Of a stretch of DNA of 37,141 nucleotides, positions 19,052 through 27,253 are shown in pieces; the first letter of the stretch is position 1; every line of letters begins with the position of its first letter. Made by a program: the position numbers and the translations under genes. This DNA comes from an uncultured Trichormus sp. (GTDB lineage: Bacteria; Cyanobacteriota; Cyanobacteriia; Cyanobacteriales; Nostocaceae): NCBI GenBank assembly GCA_936914905.1, contig CAKZGI010000090.1, forward strand, positions 1 through 37,141. The letters run 5' to 3'. The notes beneath the pieces are model-generated. The model saw nothing but the letters and a program-made list of their open reading frames with translations, searched no databases and was not told the origin of the DNA.

Positions 19052-20443
19052 ATGCGTGTTTGCGTAATTGGGACTGGTTATGTAGGTTTGGTTACAGGTG
19101 CTTGTCTAGCTTATATCGGTCATGATGTTATTTGCATAGATAACAACGAAGAAAAAGTAAAATTAATGAAGTCTGGCCAGTCGCCAATTTTCGAGCCGGG
19201 ACTCTCGGAAATTATGCAGTCTGCCATTAATAGTCGAAATATTAAATTCTCCTCAGATTTACCTGCGGCAGTGGCGCACGGAGAAATTCTGTTTATTGCT
19301 GTCGGAACTCCTCCTTTGCCTAATGGTGAAAGTGATACGCGGTATGTAGAAGCTGTAGCTCGTGGTATTGGGGCAAATCTCAATGGTGGTTATAAGGTAA
19401 TTGTCAATAAATCTACTGTACCTATCGGTTCTGGTGACTGGGTGCGAATGATTGTTTTAGATGGTATTGCTGAACGCCAAAAAACATTGATACCGATTAG
19501 TGGATCATCCCGTGAAGAAAAACTACCTGAGATTTCTGCTCAGTTTGATGTTGTTAGCAATCCAGAGTTTTTACGGGAAGGTTCGGCTGTTTACGATACT
19601 TTTAATCCTGATCGGATTGTATTGGGAGGTAATAGTCTGCAAGCGATTGGGATGATGAAGGATCTCTATGCGCCCATTGTGGAACGCAAGTTTGCGGCTG
19701 ATCAGTCTTTACCTCCTGTACCAGTTTTGGTGACTGACTTGAGTTCAGCGGAGATGATCAAATACGCTGCTAATGCTTTTTTGGCGACTAAAATTAGTTT
19801 TATTAATGAAGTTGCAAATATTTGCGATCGCGTCGGTGCTGATGTCACTCAAGTAGCAAGAGGTATTGGTCTAGATTCCCGGATTGGTAACAAATTCTTA
19901 CAAGCTGGTATTGGTTGGGGTGGTTCTTGTTTCCCCAAAGATGTTTCTGCACTGATTCATACTGCTGATGATTATGGCTATGAAGCCCAACTCATGAAAG
20001 CTGCTGTGAGTGTGAATGAACGTCAACGTTTAATTGCTCTGGAAAAACTCCAACAAGCTCTGAAAATCCTCAAAGGTAAAACTGTGGGATTACTGGGTTT
20101 GACTTTCAAACCCGATACAGATGATTTGCGCGATGCACCAGCACTGAACTTGATTGAGCAACTGAACCGACTCGGTGCCAAAGTCAAAGCTTACGACCCG
20201 ATTATTTCTCAAACAGGTATGCGTCATGGTCTTTCGGGAGTGTTAGTAGAAACTGATGCTGAAAGATTAGCTGATAGCTGTGATGCATTAGTACTTGTGA
20301 CTGAATGGCAACAATTCAGCACTTTAGATTATGGGAAAATGGCAAAATTGATGAACCACGCTGTCATGATTGACGGTCGTAACTTCTTAGACCCTGAAGC
20401 GATGGTAAGGGATGGATTCCAATATGTAGGTGTGGGACGGTGA
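19052..20443 (+). CDS. ugd: UDP-glucose 6-dehydrogenase
   Basis: The 463-aa enzyme oxidises UDP-glucose to UDP-glucuronate using two NAD+. It starts MRVCVIGTGYVGLVTGACLA, the Rossmann NAD site, and has the catalytic Cys293 in GGSCFPKD, NKSTVPIGSGD and the C-terminal LTFKPDTDDLRDAPA. I chose ATG 19052, preceded by CGAGGAG, because the in-frame stretch back to 19004 is a CCAATCACCAATGAC spacer repeat. It is probably co-transcribed with uxs to make UDP-xylose from UDP-glucose. Confidence 0.95.
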   Translation: MRVCVIGTGYVGLVTGACLAYIGHDVICIDNNEEKVKLMKSGQSPIFEPGLSEIMQSAINSRNIKFSSDLPAAVAHGEILFIAVGTPPLPNGESDTRYVEAVARGIGANLNGGYKVIVNKSTVPIGSGDWVRMIVLDGIAERQKTLIPISGSSREEKLPEISAQFDVVSNPEFLREGSAVYDTFNPDRIVLGGNSLQAIGMMKDLYAPIVERKFAADQSLPPVPVLVTDLSSAEMIKYAANAFLATKISFINEVANICDRVGADVTQVARGIGLDSRIGNKFLQAGIGWGGSCFPKDVSALIHTADDYGYEAQLMKAAVSVNERQRLIALEKLQQALKILKGKTVGLLGLTFKPDTDDLRDAPALNLIEQLNRLGAKVKAYDPIISQTGMRHGLSGVLVETDAERLADSCDALVLVTEWQQFSTLDYGKMAKLMNHAVMIDGRNFLDPEAMVRDGFQYVGVGR

Positions 20444-20573
20444 ACAACCCCTTTTATAGCAGCTGATAGGGGACAGATGAAAAAGGTGTGGGGAACCCCA
20501 TAATTAAAATGTTTTATCATCTGTTGATGTCATAACCACTTTGGCAGTTATTATAACTTGAAGAAAGGATGGA

Positions 20574-20600
20574 TTCCCGACTTTTTAAAGAAGCCGGGAA
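20574..20600. terminator. Hairpin between ugd and the rhodanese gene
   Basis: TTCCCGACTT (20574-20583) pairs with AAGCCGGGAA (20591-20600) with one mismatch. It lies 130 bp after the ugd stop in a convergent gap. This type of CCCGACTT hairpin is a dispersed element in Nostoc-like genomes and may serve as a bidirectional terminator. Confidence 0.55.
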
Positions 20601-20733
20601 CATTGTTGTTTATGAGTGATCTATAAATATATCTGGTGAGTATATTTCTCCTGTCGTGACGGATTGAGAAGTCGAACAACAGTGAGAAGTTGGTCTCCAA
20701 TCTGGTGTTAGTTGATAACTAAATGGTTACAAC

Positions 20734-21060
20734 TTAGATACCTTCTGTAGCGCCACCAACTGTTTTCCAGGCGTTAAGACCACCTTGGATTTCCGATACA
20801 TCAGTAAAGCCAGCATCTCGTAATTTTTGAGCTGCATAGGCTGTATGTGTATCATGTTCGCCATAAACATAGATATGGCGTTCTTTATGTAGAGCAGATT
20901 TAGCACGGTCAGCTAAGTCATCCAAGGGGATGGAGATTGCCCCACTGATGTGGCCGTGATTATAGGTATGGCGATCACGTACATCAATAATTGTAAAAGC
21001 GGGTTGCCCCCATTCGAGACACGATTTCAAATCATGAACATCAGCAACTAAATTACTCAT
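20734..21060 (-). CDS. Rhodanese-like domain protein without the catalytic cysteine
   Basis: The 108-aa protein is a single rhodanese domain: TIIDVRDRHTYNHGHISGA at 23-41, IPLDDLADRA, the active-site loop region, then LRDAGFTDVSEIQGGLNAW at about 80-98. Active rhodaneses have Cys in the loop after the YVY strand. Here the loop reads YGEHDTHT (66-73) with Gly67 where Cys is expected; the only cysteine is Cys14. It is therefore probably not a sulfurtransferase and may bind or sense instead. It stands divergent from mutL. Confidence 0.85.
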   Translation of the reverse strand: MSNLVADVHDLKSCLEWGQPAFTIIDVRDRHTYNHGHISGAISIPLDDLADRAKSALHKERHIYVYGEHDTHTAYAAQKLRDAGFTDVSEIQGGLNAWKTVGGATEGI

Positions 21061-21249
21061 AAGCTTTTTTTGCTTATAACCTCATTAGCAATTTATCAAA
21101 TAAATTGCTTTAATTCGGCTTTCTTTACAATTAATCAAAAATCATGTTGTGATACGAATCACAAAGAGTCAAAAGTTAGAACTCAGAAGTCAAAATGATG
21201 TAGGCTAATGTCAAGTTTTAACTTTTAATTGTTAATTTTTAATTCCATT

Positions 21250-22947
21250 ATGGTGGCATCTACTATTAAAGCTTTACCGACAGAAGTTGTATATCTCATT
21301 ACGGCTGGAGAGGTAATTGATTCTTTAGCTTCTGTGGTGCGGGAATTGGTGGAAAATTCTCTTGATGCTGGTGCAACGCGGATTGTGGTTTATATAAATC
21401 CCCAACAGTGGGGAGTGCGTGTAGCAGATAATGGTTGGGGAATGAACTTTGATGATCTGCAACAAGCTGCAACAGCACACAGCACCAGTAAAATTCACTC
21501 TCCTGCTGATTTGTGGAACATTACTAGTTTAGGCTTTCGGGGTGAAGCGTTACATAGTTTAACAACTTTGGCCGATTTAGAAATTCTTAGTCGTCCTATG
21601 GGGGGAACTGAAGGATGGCGGTTTGTTTATGGTGATGGTGGAAAAGTTGTAAATAGGAAAGTAACTGCGATCGCTCCCGGTACTGTAGTTACAGTTAATA
21701 ATTTATTTGCTAATTGTCTGCCACGTCGTCAAGGTTTACCCACACCAACACAGCAAATCAAAGCTGTACAACATGTAATTCAACAGATTGCCTTGTGTCA
21801 TCCCCAGGTTACTTACCAGGTTTGGCAGAATTACCGAGAATGGTTCACTATTTATCCTGAATTGAGTGTGGAAAAAATTATTCCACAAATTTTGCCCCAA
21901 GTGCGACAAAGTGATTTAAAAGAGGTACAATTAAAAGTACCCAATTCCCAATCCCCAGTTCCCAGTAGAGACGTTGCAAGCAACGTCTCTACTCCCCTAT
22001 CTACATTAGTGATAGGTTTACCGGATAGGTGCCATCGTCACCGTCCTGACTGGGTGAAAGTAGCGATTAATGGCAGAATTATCAAATCACCGGAATTAGA
22101 ACAAACAATTTTTTCAGCATTTTATAGAACATTACCACGCGATCGCTATCCCGTGTGTTTTTTGCATCTTACAGTTTCTCCCGACCAAATCAACTGGAAT
22201 CGTCACCCCGCCAAAACTGAAATATATCTTAATGAAATCAGTTATTGGCAAGAACAAATAACTCAAGCCATTAACCAAGCCTTACTTATTTCTGAAGCCA
22301 ATATCAAAGAATCAGTCCACACAACCAGAGTTAGTAAATTACTGCAAGTAGCAGAAGCAAAAGGCAGTTATAACTTTAATTCTGAAAATACAGATAGCAA
22401 CACTCAAAATTTATTAAAAGCTGTCGCCCAAGTTAGTAATACTTATATTGTAGCTGAACATTCAGGGGGAATGTGGTTAGTAGAACAACACATAGCCCAT
22501 GAGCGAGTTTTGTATGAGCAATTATGTAATAATTGGCAAATTGTACCCGTTGAAAGTCCAATCATTCTTTATCAATTATCTTCAGCCCAAGTCACTCAAT
22601 TGCAAAATATAGGTTTAGATATTGAACCATTTGGAGAACAACTTTGGGCAGTACGCAATATTCCCGCAATGTTGCAACACCGAGAAGATAGCTCCGAAGC
22701 ACTTTTAGAATTAAGTTGGGGAGGAGACTTACAAACAGCCCAGGTTGCTGTTGCTTGTCGAACTGCTATTCGTAATGGTACACCAATGAATTTACGAGAA
22801 ATGCAGCAATTATTAAATGACTGGCAACGCACACGCAACCCCCGCACCTGTCCACATGGTAGACCGATTTATTTATCCTTAGAAGAATCAGCTTTATCTC
22901 GTTTTTTCCGTCGCCATTGGGTGATTGGGAAAAGTCATGGAATTTAA
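21250..22947 (+). CDS. mutL: DNA mismatch repair protein MutL
   Basis: MutL couples mismatch recognition by MutS to strand excision. The 565-aa protein has the GHKL ATPase domain: ITAGEV (17-22), RELVENSLDAGA (31-42), DNGWGM (60-65), HSTSKI and GFRGEAL near 99-105. The C-terminal endonuclease-type metal motif is present as VEQHIAHER (411-419), with Glu in place of the usual Asp, along with CPHGRP at 534-539. I chose ATG 21250; a TTG 21 bp upstream is in frame but unneeded. Residues about 230-254 in the linker are encoded by repeat DNA (see 21965-21992). Confidence 0.93.
   Translation: MVASTIKALPTEVVYLITAGEVIDSLASVVRELVENSLDAGATRIVVYINPQQWGVRVADNGWGMNFDDLQQAATAHSTSKIHSPADLWNITSLGFRGEALHSLTTLADLEILSRPMGGTEGWRFVYGDGGKVVNRKVTAIAPGTVVTVNNLFANCLPRRQGLPTPTQQIKAVQHVIQQIALCHPQVTYQVWQNYREWFTIYPELSVEKIIPQILPQVRQSDLKEVQLKVPNSQSPVPSRDVASNVSTPLSTLVIGLPDRCHRHRPDWVKVAINGRIIKSPELEQTIFSAFYRTLPRDRYPVCFLHLTVSPDQINWNRHPAKTEIYLNEISYWQEQITQAINQALLISEANIKESVHTTRVSKLLQVAEAKGSYNFNSENTDSNTQNLLKAVAQVSNTYIVAEHSGGMWLVEQHIAHERVLYEQLCNNWQIVPVESPIILYQLSSAQVTQLQNIGLDIEPFGEQLWAVRNIPAMLQHREDSSEALLELSWGGDLQTAQVAVACRTAIRNGTPMNLREMQQLLNDWQRTRNPRTCPHGRPIYLSLEESALSRFFRRHWVIGKSHGI
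21965..21992. repeat. Palindromic repeat inside mutL
   Basis: GTAGAGACGTTGC and GCAACGTCTCTAC are perfect 13-bp inverted arms around AA. Flanking CCCAATTCCCAATCCCCAG is also spacer-like. The GTAGAGACGTTGC motif is a common intergenic repeat in cyanobacteria. Here it is read in frame, adding roughly 20-25 residues to the MutL linker without breaking either domain. Confidence 0.85.
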
Positions 22948-22965
22948 ATAATTAAAAATTAAAAA

Positions 22966-23000
22966 TTAAGGGAAAAATTTCTTTCCCCTTTTCCCCTTAA
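22966..23000. terminator. Bidirectional terminator between mutL and the ArsC-like gene
   Basis: TTAAGGGAAAA (22966-22976) pairs with TTTTCCCCTTAA (22989-23000, one extra C). A/T runs flank both sides, and it lies 18 bp after the mutL stop in a convergent gap, as expected for a shared intrinsic terminator. Confidence 0.65.
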
Positions 23001-23032
23001 CCGATAACTATTGAGGTCTAATGTTGTTCTTT

Positions 23033-23506
23033 TCAGTGATGTTTACAACCACCATCACCATGATGATGGTGTTCGTGATTTTTTCCATGAGCGCAGCCTT
23101 GAAGGTCTAGCTGCATAAGGTTTTCACTCATTTCTTTAAAAGAGTCATCAACAGCTTTTAAGCCTATCCATGCGTCAATTTTCTCGACATCAAAGCCTAT
23201 TTCCCGTCTTTCTCCTACTTCTAGCAAAGGACGACGAATTAATAGGGGATCCCTGAGCATCATGACTAAAGCCGTATCAGCGTCGATGTTCTCAGGGTTC
23301 ACCTCTCCAGATTTTATCCGAGGTGCGGCTTTGTTGAACCATTCGAGGACGGGGCGATCACCAAAGAATGACCGCAATATTTCTACAGTCCAAGGTTCTG
23401 TTAATAAGCTATATGCAACAACTTGATGGCCTGCCGCTGTGAGTAATACTTTTTGTCTGGTATTGTTTTTACAGCCTGGTTTTTCATAGAAAATTACTCT
23501 GGCCAT
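23033..23506 (-). CDS. Nitrogenase-associated ArsC/Spx-like protein with His-rich tail
   Basis: The 157-aa thioredoxin-fold protein matches the nitrogenase-associated ArsC family (TIGR01616/NifO-like): ARVIFYEKPGCKNNTRQK with Cys12 and Arg17, then RSFFGDRPVLEWFN, RIKSG and the MMLRDPLLIRRPL segment typical of ArsC folds. It ends in a metal-binding-type tail (about 136-157) rich in His with two Cys. ATG 23506 has AGGAG upstream; an earlier in-frame ATG adds 10 unlikely residues. Family members lie near nif genes and their exact role is unresolved. The tail suggests metal binding or storage. It is last in a minus-strand set after the cupin gene, 186 bp away. Confidence 0.85.
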   Translation of the reverse strand: MARVIFYEKPGCKNNTRQKVLLTAAGHQVVAYSLLTEPWTVEILRSFFGDRPVLEWFNKAAPRIKSGEVNPENIDADTALVMMLRDPLLIRRPLLEVGERREIGFDVEKIDAWIGLKAVDDSFKEMSENLMQLDLQGCAHGKNHEHHHHGDGGCKHH

Positions 23507-23604
23507 TGCTATTTCTCCTATAGAGTTGTAGTTCAATTTCTGGATAGGAAATAATTAACCGTAGATAAACACAGATAAGCGCAGATGAAAGATTACGGGT
23601 TTGA

Positions 23605-23641
23605 TTAATAGGTAAATATGCTGCATTTTTTTACCTATTAA
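23605..23641 (-). terminator. 12-bp perfect hairpin between the cupin and ArsC-like genes
   Basis: TTAATAGGTAAA (23605-23616) and TTTACCTATTAA (23630-23641) are perfect arms with a 13-nt loop. It is 50 bp after the cupin stop and 100 bp before the ArsC-like start. It may be a terminator or mRNA-stabilising hairpin separating the two genes; no T-run follows on the minus strand. Confidence 0.5.
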
Positions 23642-23692
23642 TTCCTATCTATTGATCAGAATAATCAGTTATTTCTGTTTTTGCCACTACAT

Positions 23693-24304
23693 TTAAAATT
23701 TTGTAGCAATATTGTTAATTACATCAAATTCAAATCTTCCTTTCGGGTTGGTTTCTCCATAAATATTAAATGTAACTGTTGGTTCTTCCCCAAAAGCTTG
23801 AACATGATGTATTGTTTCAGGGGGAAAACTGATTAAGTCTCCGGGATATAAATCAATTTCTCCTACTTTTTTAAGTCGATCTGGAAATTCTAGTGTGGGA
23901 TTACGTTGCCAGAATGTGTTCTTTTCCTGACCTTTTAATATGGCAACTATTCCCCATGTTCCATGATTATGAATAGTAGAAGTTGTCCCTGGTGCAAATG
24001 AGACTGTTTGCACTGTTAAGGGAAATCCTAATTCATCATATAACGATAAAACCGAGATTCCTGTTTTTGGATCAGGTTGTAGAAATTGACTTTGCACCCA
24101 ATAGGAATTAATAATTAATCGTCTAACTAACATTCTCAGTTCAGGAAGATGAGTTGATTCATCCTTAACATCTTTGAGAACATCTTCTACTTCTGTGAGA
24201 AACCGATATAGACGATAATTATCATGCAACAAATCCCATTCTCTTGCTGATTTACAGACTTGATGCTGTCCATTTTCACCAACAAACCAATCCTTACCTT
24301 GCAT
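23693..24304 (-). CDS. Cysteine dioxygenase-type cupin protein
   Basis: The 203-aa protein has a helical N-terminal part (about 18-80) and a cupin barrel from about 85. Metal ligands are visible as H112-N-H114 in TIHNHGTWGIVAILKG and a late His in ETIHHVQAFG (166/167), the three-His pattern of cysteine/thiol dioxygenases. The GDLISFPP segment is also family-like. Such enzymes use Fe(II) and O2 to oxidise a thiol to a sulfinate; the substrate (cysteine or another thiol) is not certain. It starts only 5 bp after a 56-aa ORF, so translation may be coupled. The start is preceded by an ATACTTT-TT-AAAGTAT palindrome, not a Shine-Dalgarno. Confidence 0.82.
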   Translation of the reverse strand: MQGKDWFVGENGQHQVCKSAREWDLLHDNYRLYRFLTEVEDVLKDVKDESTHLPELRMLVRRLIINSYWVQSQFLQPDPKTGISVLSLYDELGFPLTVQTVSFAPGTTSTIHNHGTWGIVAILKGQEKNTFWQRNPTLEFPDRLKKVGEIDLYPGDLISFPPETIHHVQAFGEEPTVTFNIYGETNPKGRFEFDVINNIATKF

Positions 24305-24309
24305 ACTTT

Positions 24310-24480
24310 TTAAAGTATCGACTGTGAATAAACAGGTAGGAAAAGCATAGGAGGAGATGTTTGAGGCATTTTAGTTATAGGAGTCATAGGAGATTCAGGA
24401 GCAGGAGGTAAAAAAATATTATTAGTAGAAAGTGAGAAGGATTGATAAGAAGTTGGGTTGATAGCAAACCAATTGTTCAT
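24310..24480 (-). CDS. Putative 56-aa Pro/Ser-rich small protein
   Basis: A minus-strand frame starts at ATG 24480 (MNNWFAINPTSYQ), is rich in Pro, Ser and Met in the middle (PPAPESPMTPI, MPQTSPPM) and stops at 24310, five bases before the cupin start. No Shine-Dalgarno is visible. Its tight placement between two genes of the same strand and the absence of repeats support a real gene or a leader ORF. I do not recognise it; a chance ORF is possible. Confidence 0.4.
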   Translation of the reverse strand: MNNWFAINPTSYQSFSLSTNNIFLPPAPESPMTPITKMPQTSPPMLFLPVYSQSIL

Positions 24481-24525
24481 GATTAGTAATTAGTCAGTTG
24501 TTTTTCCTGTATACCCACTCCACAT

Positions 24526-25011
24526 TCAATCATCTTCTTCTCGTGGACGGGTCAAAATATCTAGAAGAATACCTCCACCAAAATCATTTTTATCATCAAT
24601 CCCTTTGATTCTGGCACTGATTTCTTTAGCTTCTTCTATTTTCCCTAATTTAGCTAATATCAAAGCAGAAGCAGCATAAGCATTTAAGAACAATCTGATT
24701 TGTGGTTCTTGGTGATGTTGAACTAAAATAGGTAGAAGTGCTTGCCAATTATCTGGTAGATTTTCCTCTTTTTTAATTTTAGCGGTTATTTTTTCTGCTG
24801 TTGTCAGTGCTAGAACATAATTATTTTTGTAGTAAAAATATCTATAAGCTGCAACTAAAACACATGTGTTCTCTTCTGTTTTAACTAAAGCCTGTTGTAT
24901 ATAATTTTCAGAAGCTTCTGTATTATCCCAAGTTTGTGTAGCTAATACTAATAGTTCTTTGACATCATCGGATACGTCAAACCATGAAAATCTGTTTGTA
25001 TCAATTTGCAT
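24526..25011 (-). CDS. Helical (TPR-like) protein of unknown function
   Basis: The 161-aa protein is acidic and nearly all helical. It contains repeated amphipathic pairs such as ASENYIQQALVKTEENTC, LALTTAEKITAKIKKEEN and ALILAKLGKIEEAKEIS with the A/L/G spacing of tetratricopeptide-like repeats. The C-terminus (DFGGGILLDIL, then REEDD) is distinctive. No catalytic motif, signal peptide or membrane helix is seen. It is first in a minus-strand set with the 56-aa ORF, the cupin and the nitrogenase-associated ArsC-like gene, which suggests, but does not show, a protein-protein role in the same process. Confidence 0.7.
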   Translation of the reverse strand: MQIDTNRFSWFDVSDDVKELLVLATQTWDNTEASENYIQQALVKTEENTCVLVAAYRYFYYKNNYVLALTTAEKITAKIKKEENLPDNWQALLPILVQHHQEPQIRLFLNAYAASALILAKLGKIEEAKEISARIKGIDDKNDFGGGILLDILTRPREEDD

Positions 25012-25276
25012 AATAGGTAATCAATCCCATTTGATCTGGAATATTTAGGATTCTCCCTATCTATTATAGAATAATATAAATCGTAGTCATGTCAATAAAT
25101 TTAATTATTTATTATGGTAGTTTTTTTTTAAAGGAGAGAGACTAAGTGTAATTTTAACGGAGGAACAATTATAATTTTGAGTTGTGTTAATCTAAATATA
25201 GACCAGAGAAAAAGCAAAAATTATGATTAATCGATTATTAATTTTATCTGTTAGTAGTATATTACTACCCATTTTT
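25012..25276. other. A/T-rich spacer, possible gene stub
   Basis: No full gene is visible. A plus-strand ATG at 25224 begins a hydrophobic signal-like stretch (INRLLILSVSSILLP) that ends after 27 codons at the junction with the pseudogene; it may be a truncated secreted-protein gene. The first part should hold the promoter of the 161-aa gene. Confidence 0.35.
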
Positions 25277-26304
25277 TTAAAAAAAACCTTTGATTGTGTT
25301 TATTAGCTCACTTAAATAATCTTCATCATTGTCTAGTACCCACTCTGTAATCTCATAGAAGTGTTGGGTTTTTTCAAATTATATTTGATACTCTTGAAAC
25401 AAATCTTCTAAAATATGGGAAGCATGATTTCGTTGATAAATCCATTCTTCATCATGATATTTTTCTGGTTTAACCTCATTCGATAAATAATTCCTGTTTG
25501 TGAAATATTCCTCCAACCATTGGTTTATATGCTCCTGTTATAATTTATCTTCTTCTCCAATAATCCTTGCATATTGTAATGCTTTACTAATTACATGTGT
25601 TATTGTGTTGGGATGCAATATATAATTTTCCTACATAGTTAGTTTTAGCCAAGTAATTCAATTCTTACTTATTTATTCTAAATTTTTACACTGTTTATCT
25701 GTTTTACCTTCCTATCAAATACTAAACCGATTGTGGGTCGAACTAAACTGTCTTGATTACTAACTTTTTGATACAGCCAAAAGAAAGTCTCAGCTAATTT
25801 AGGATTTTTTATATCTAATAATGCACCTGTGGAATGAACACGCAAAATTTCAGTTCCTCTGAGCTTTTATTTTGCAATTTTTGTCAAAATTAAAGGAAAA
25901 CATTTTTCTTCAGTTTCACCTCCTAGCCAAAGAATACGATTAGCACCAACAATATCTTATAATTGAACTCCAATTTCATTTAGAAGGCTATACATATCAT
26001 GTGCCTTTTGTGAATCAATTACAGGTATAAATTTTTTATATTCTGTTTCATCATATTTACTTTGTACGATAGTAGAAGGTTCAGCAGCACCAATAATTGC
26101 TGGTGAGTGAGTTGTAATAAAATATTGATGCTGAGGAAATATCTTGATAATTTCTATCAAATCTCTTGTCGCTCCTGGATGTAAAAACGACTGAGGTTCA
26201 TCAGTAATAATAGCTCTAGAATCTTGTGAAGTAACGACAATATATAAAATCGCTAGAACTTGGCTAATTTCAGTCCCACATGATTCCAAACAAAGAAAGG
26301 ACAA
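25277..26304 (-). pseudogene. Decayed OLD-type AAA ATPase/TOPRIM gene
   Basis: Read on the minus strand, 26304-25957 holds the second half of an ABC-like ATPase: GTEISQVLAIL, Walker B-like AIITDEPQSFLHPG and the H-loop FITTHSPAII. A TAA at 25959-25957 is followed in the same frame by ANRILWLGGETEEKCFPLIL, the beginning of a TOPRIM domain, then TAA (25867) and TAG (25678). After a frame change the tail continues (ITHVISKALQYA, EEWIYQRNHASHILEDLF) with further stops to 25277. The Walker A half is missing beyond 26304. Intact relatives are nucleases or defence-associated ATPases; this copy is dead. Confidence 0.87.
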
Positions 26305-26312
26305 GCTCTACA

Positions 26313-26494
26313 GATTTTACAACAAAACAACGAGAATATGAAGAATGGGTAGAGGATGTTTAAGTTAAGCTTAATGAAGCAGGAGCAGAATTAGAAAGAG
26401 AGAAGGAGTTCCTTTAGAAACAGTTGTTGAACAGATACAGGTAAAGTTTCGTCATGCTCGTGAGATTGTTTACTCAAAATCAACACCGCGATAA
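26313..26494 (+). pseudogene. Frameshifted remnant of an unidentified gene
   Basis: The plus strand reads TTKQREYEEWVEDV, a TAA, then VKLNEAGAELEREK. After a one-base deletion the next frame reads GVPLETVVEQIQVKFRHARE. The charged helical sense on both sides of the shift indicates a former gene. It abuts the truncated ATPase on one side and, from about 26470, overlaps the 3' end of the Uma2 remnant on the other strand. The family is unknown to me. Confidence 0.45.
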
Positions 26495-27042
26495 ATTTCT
26501 CCTATTGGTAATTCAACTCCAATTGACTCCAAGGAAATGGATTTTTTTAAATTATTAAAATCACTTAATAATTAACCTTGGGGTTGCTTACTATATTTTT
26601 ATATAAAAATTTCATCTTCTTCAACTAATAAGTATTCACAAAAACTGCTAATTGAACGATACATACTAAACTTGCTTTTACAGTCCTAATCTGCTGTTGA
26701 AGGAGATAATACTTCCACAATTAAAATAGGATTCGAAACTTCATTGTTGCAATTTTAATTTAGTTGCAGTTCACCTTTAAAAACCATTACATCTGGATAT
26801 AATCCACGTTTATATTCAGAAATCCATAGCTGCAAATCGCTATTAATTGCCTCAAACTTGCTATCACGCAGAAGAAATTTTAGAAATGCAAAAATATTAC
26901 CACCTATACTGCTATAGTTGAGTGATCATCCAGTCATCGGTACAATTTCTCCATTATCATATTCATTGTGCCCTTCAGCTTTTTCTTCAATGGCGCGATA
27001 TTCATCTAAACTATAACGACGCTTAACAGTGGTAATCATCAT
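26470..27042 (-). pseudogene. Decayed Uma2-family (DUF820) endonuclease gene
   Basis: From ATG 27042 the minus strand reads MITTVKRRYSLDEYRAIEE and EYDNGEIVPMTG, the Uma2 N-terminus. After a TGA it continues in frame with SDLQLWISEYKRGLYPDVMV (the PD-(D/E)XK core), a TAA, PILIVEVLSPSTAD, a TAG, SMYRSISSFCEYLLVEEDE, two more stops and finally GVELPIGEIYRGVDFE. At least five in-frame stops make it non-functional. The 63 codons upstream of 27042 in the same frame are not family-like and look non-coding. Confidence 0.92.
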
Positions 27043-27253
27043 GTTGTAACCGACTACATTGAAGTCATCATGACTATAGCACAATTGCGGGTATTGCTGA
27101 TGTGAATTACTAAAATTCTCAAGTAAGTGAATTACATTGAATTTTATTTCGTGATCCAGACGTAAAAGCGCAGAGAGAAAATATTTTAATAAAGTTTTTT
27201 TTACCAGAAGGAAGGGTGAGTAATTCGTCATTGCGAATTACTCATTACCCATT

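Noticed and set aside
27043-27231. 63-residue N-terminal part in frame with the Uma2 remnant
   Set aside because: Uma2 proteins begin at the MITTVKRRYS segment; the upstream part has no family similarity.
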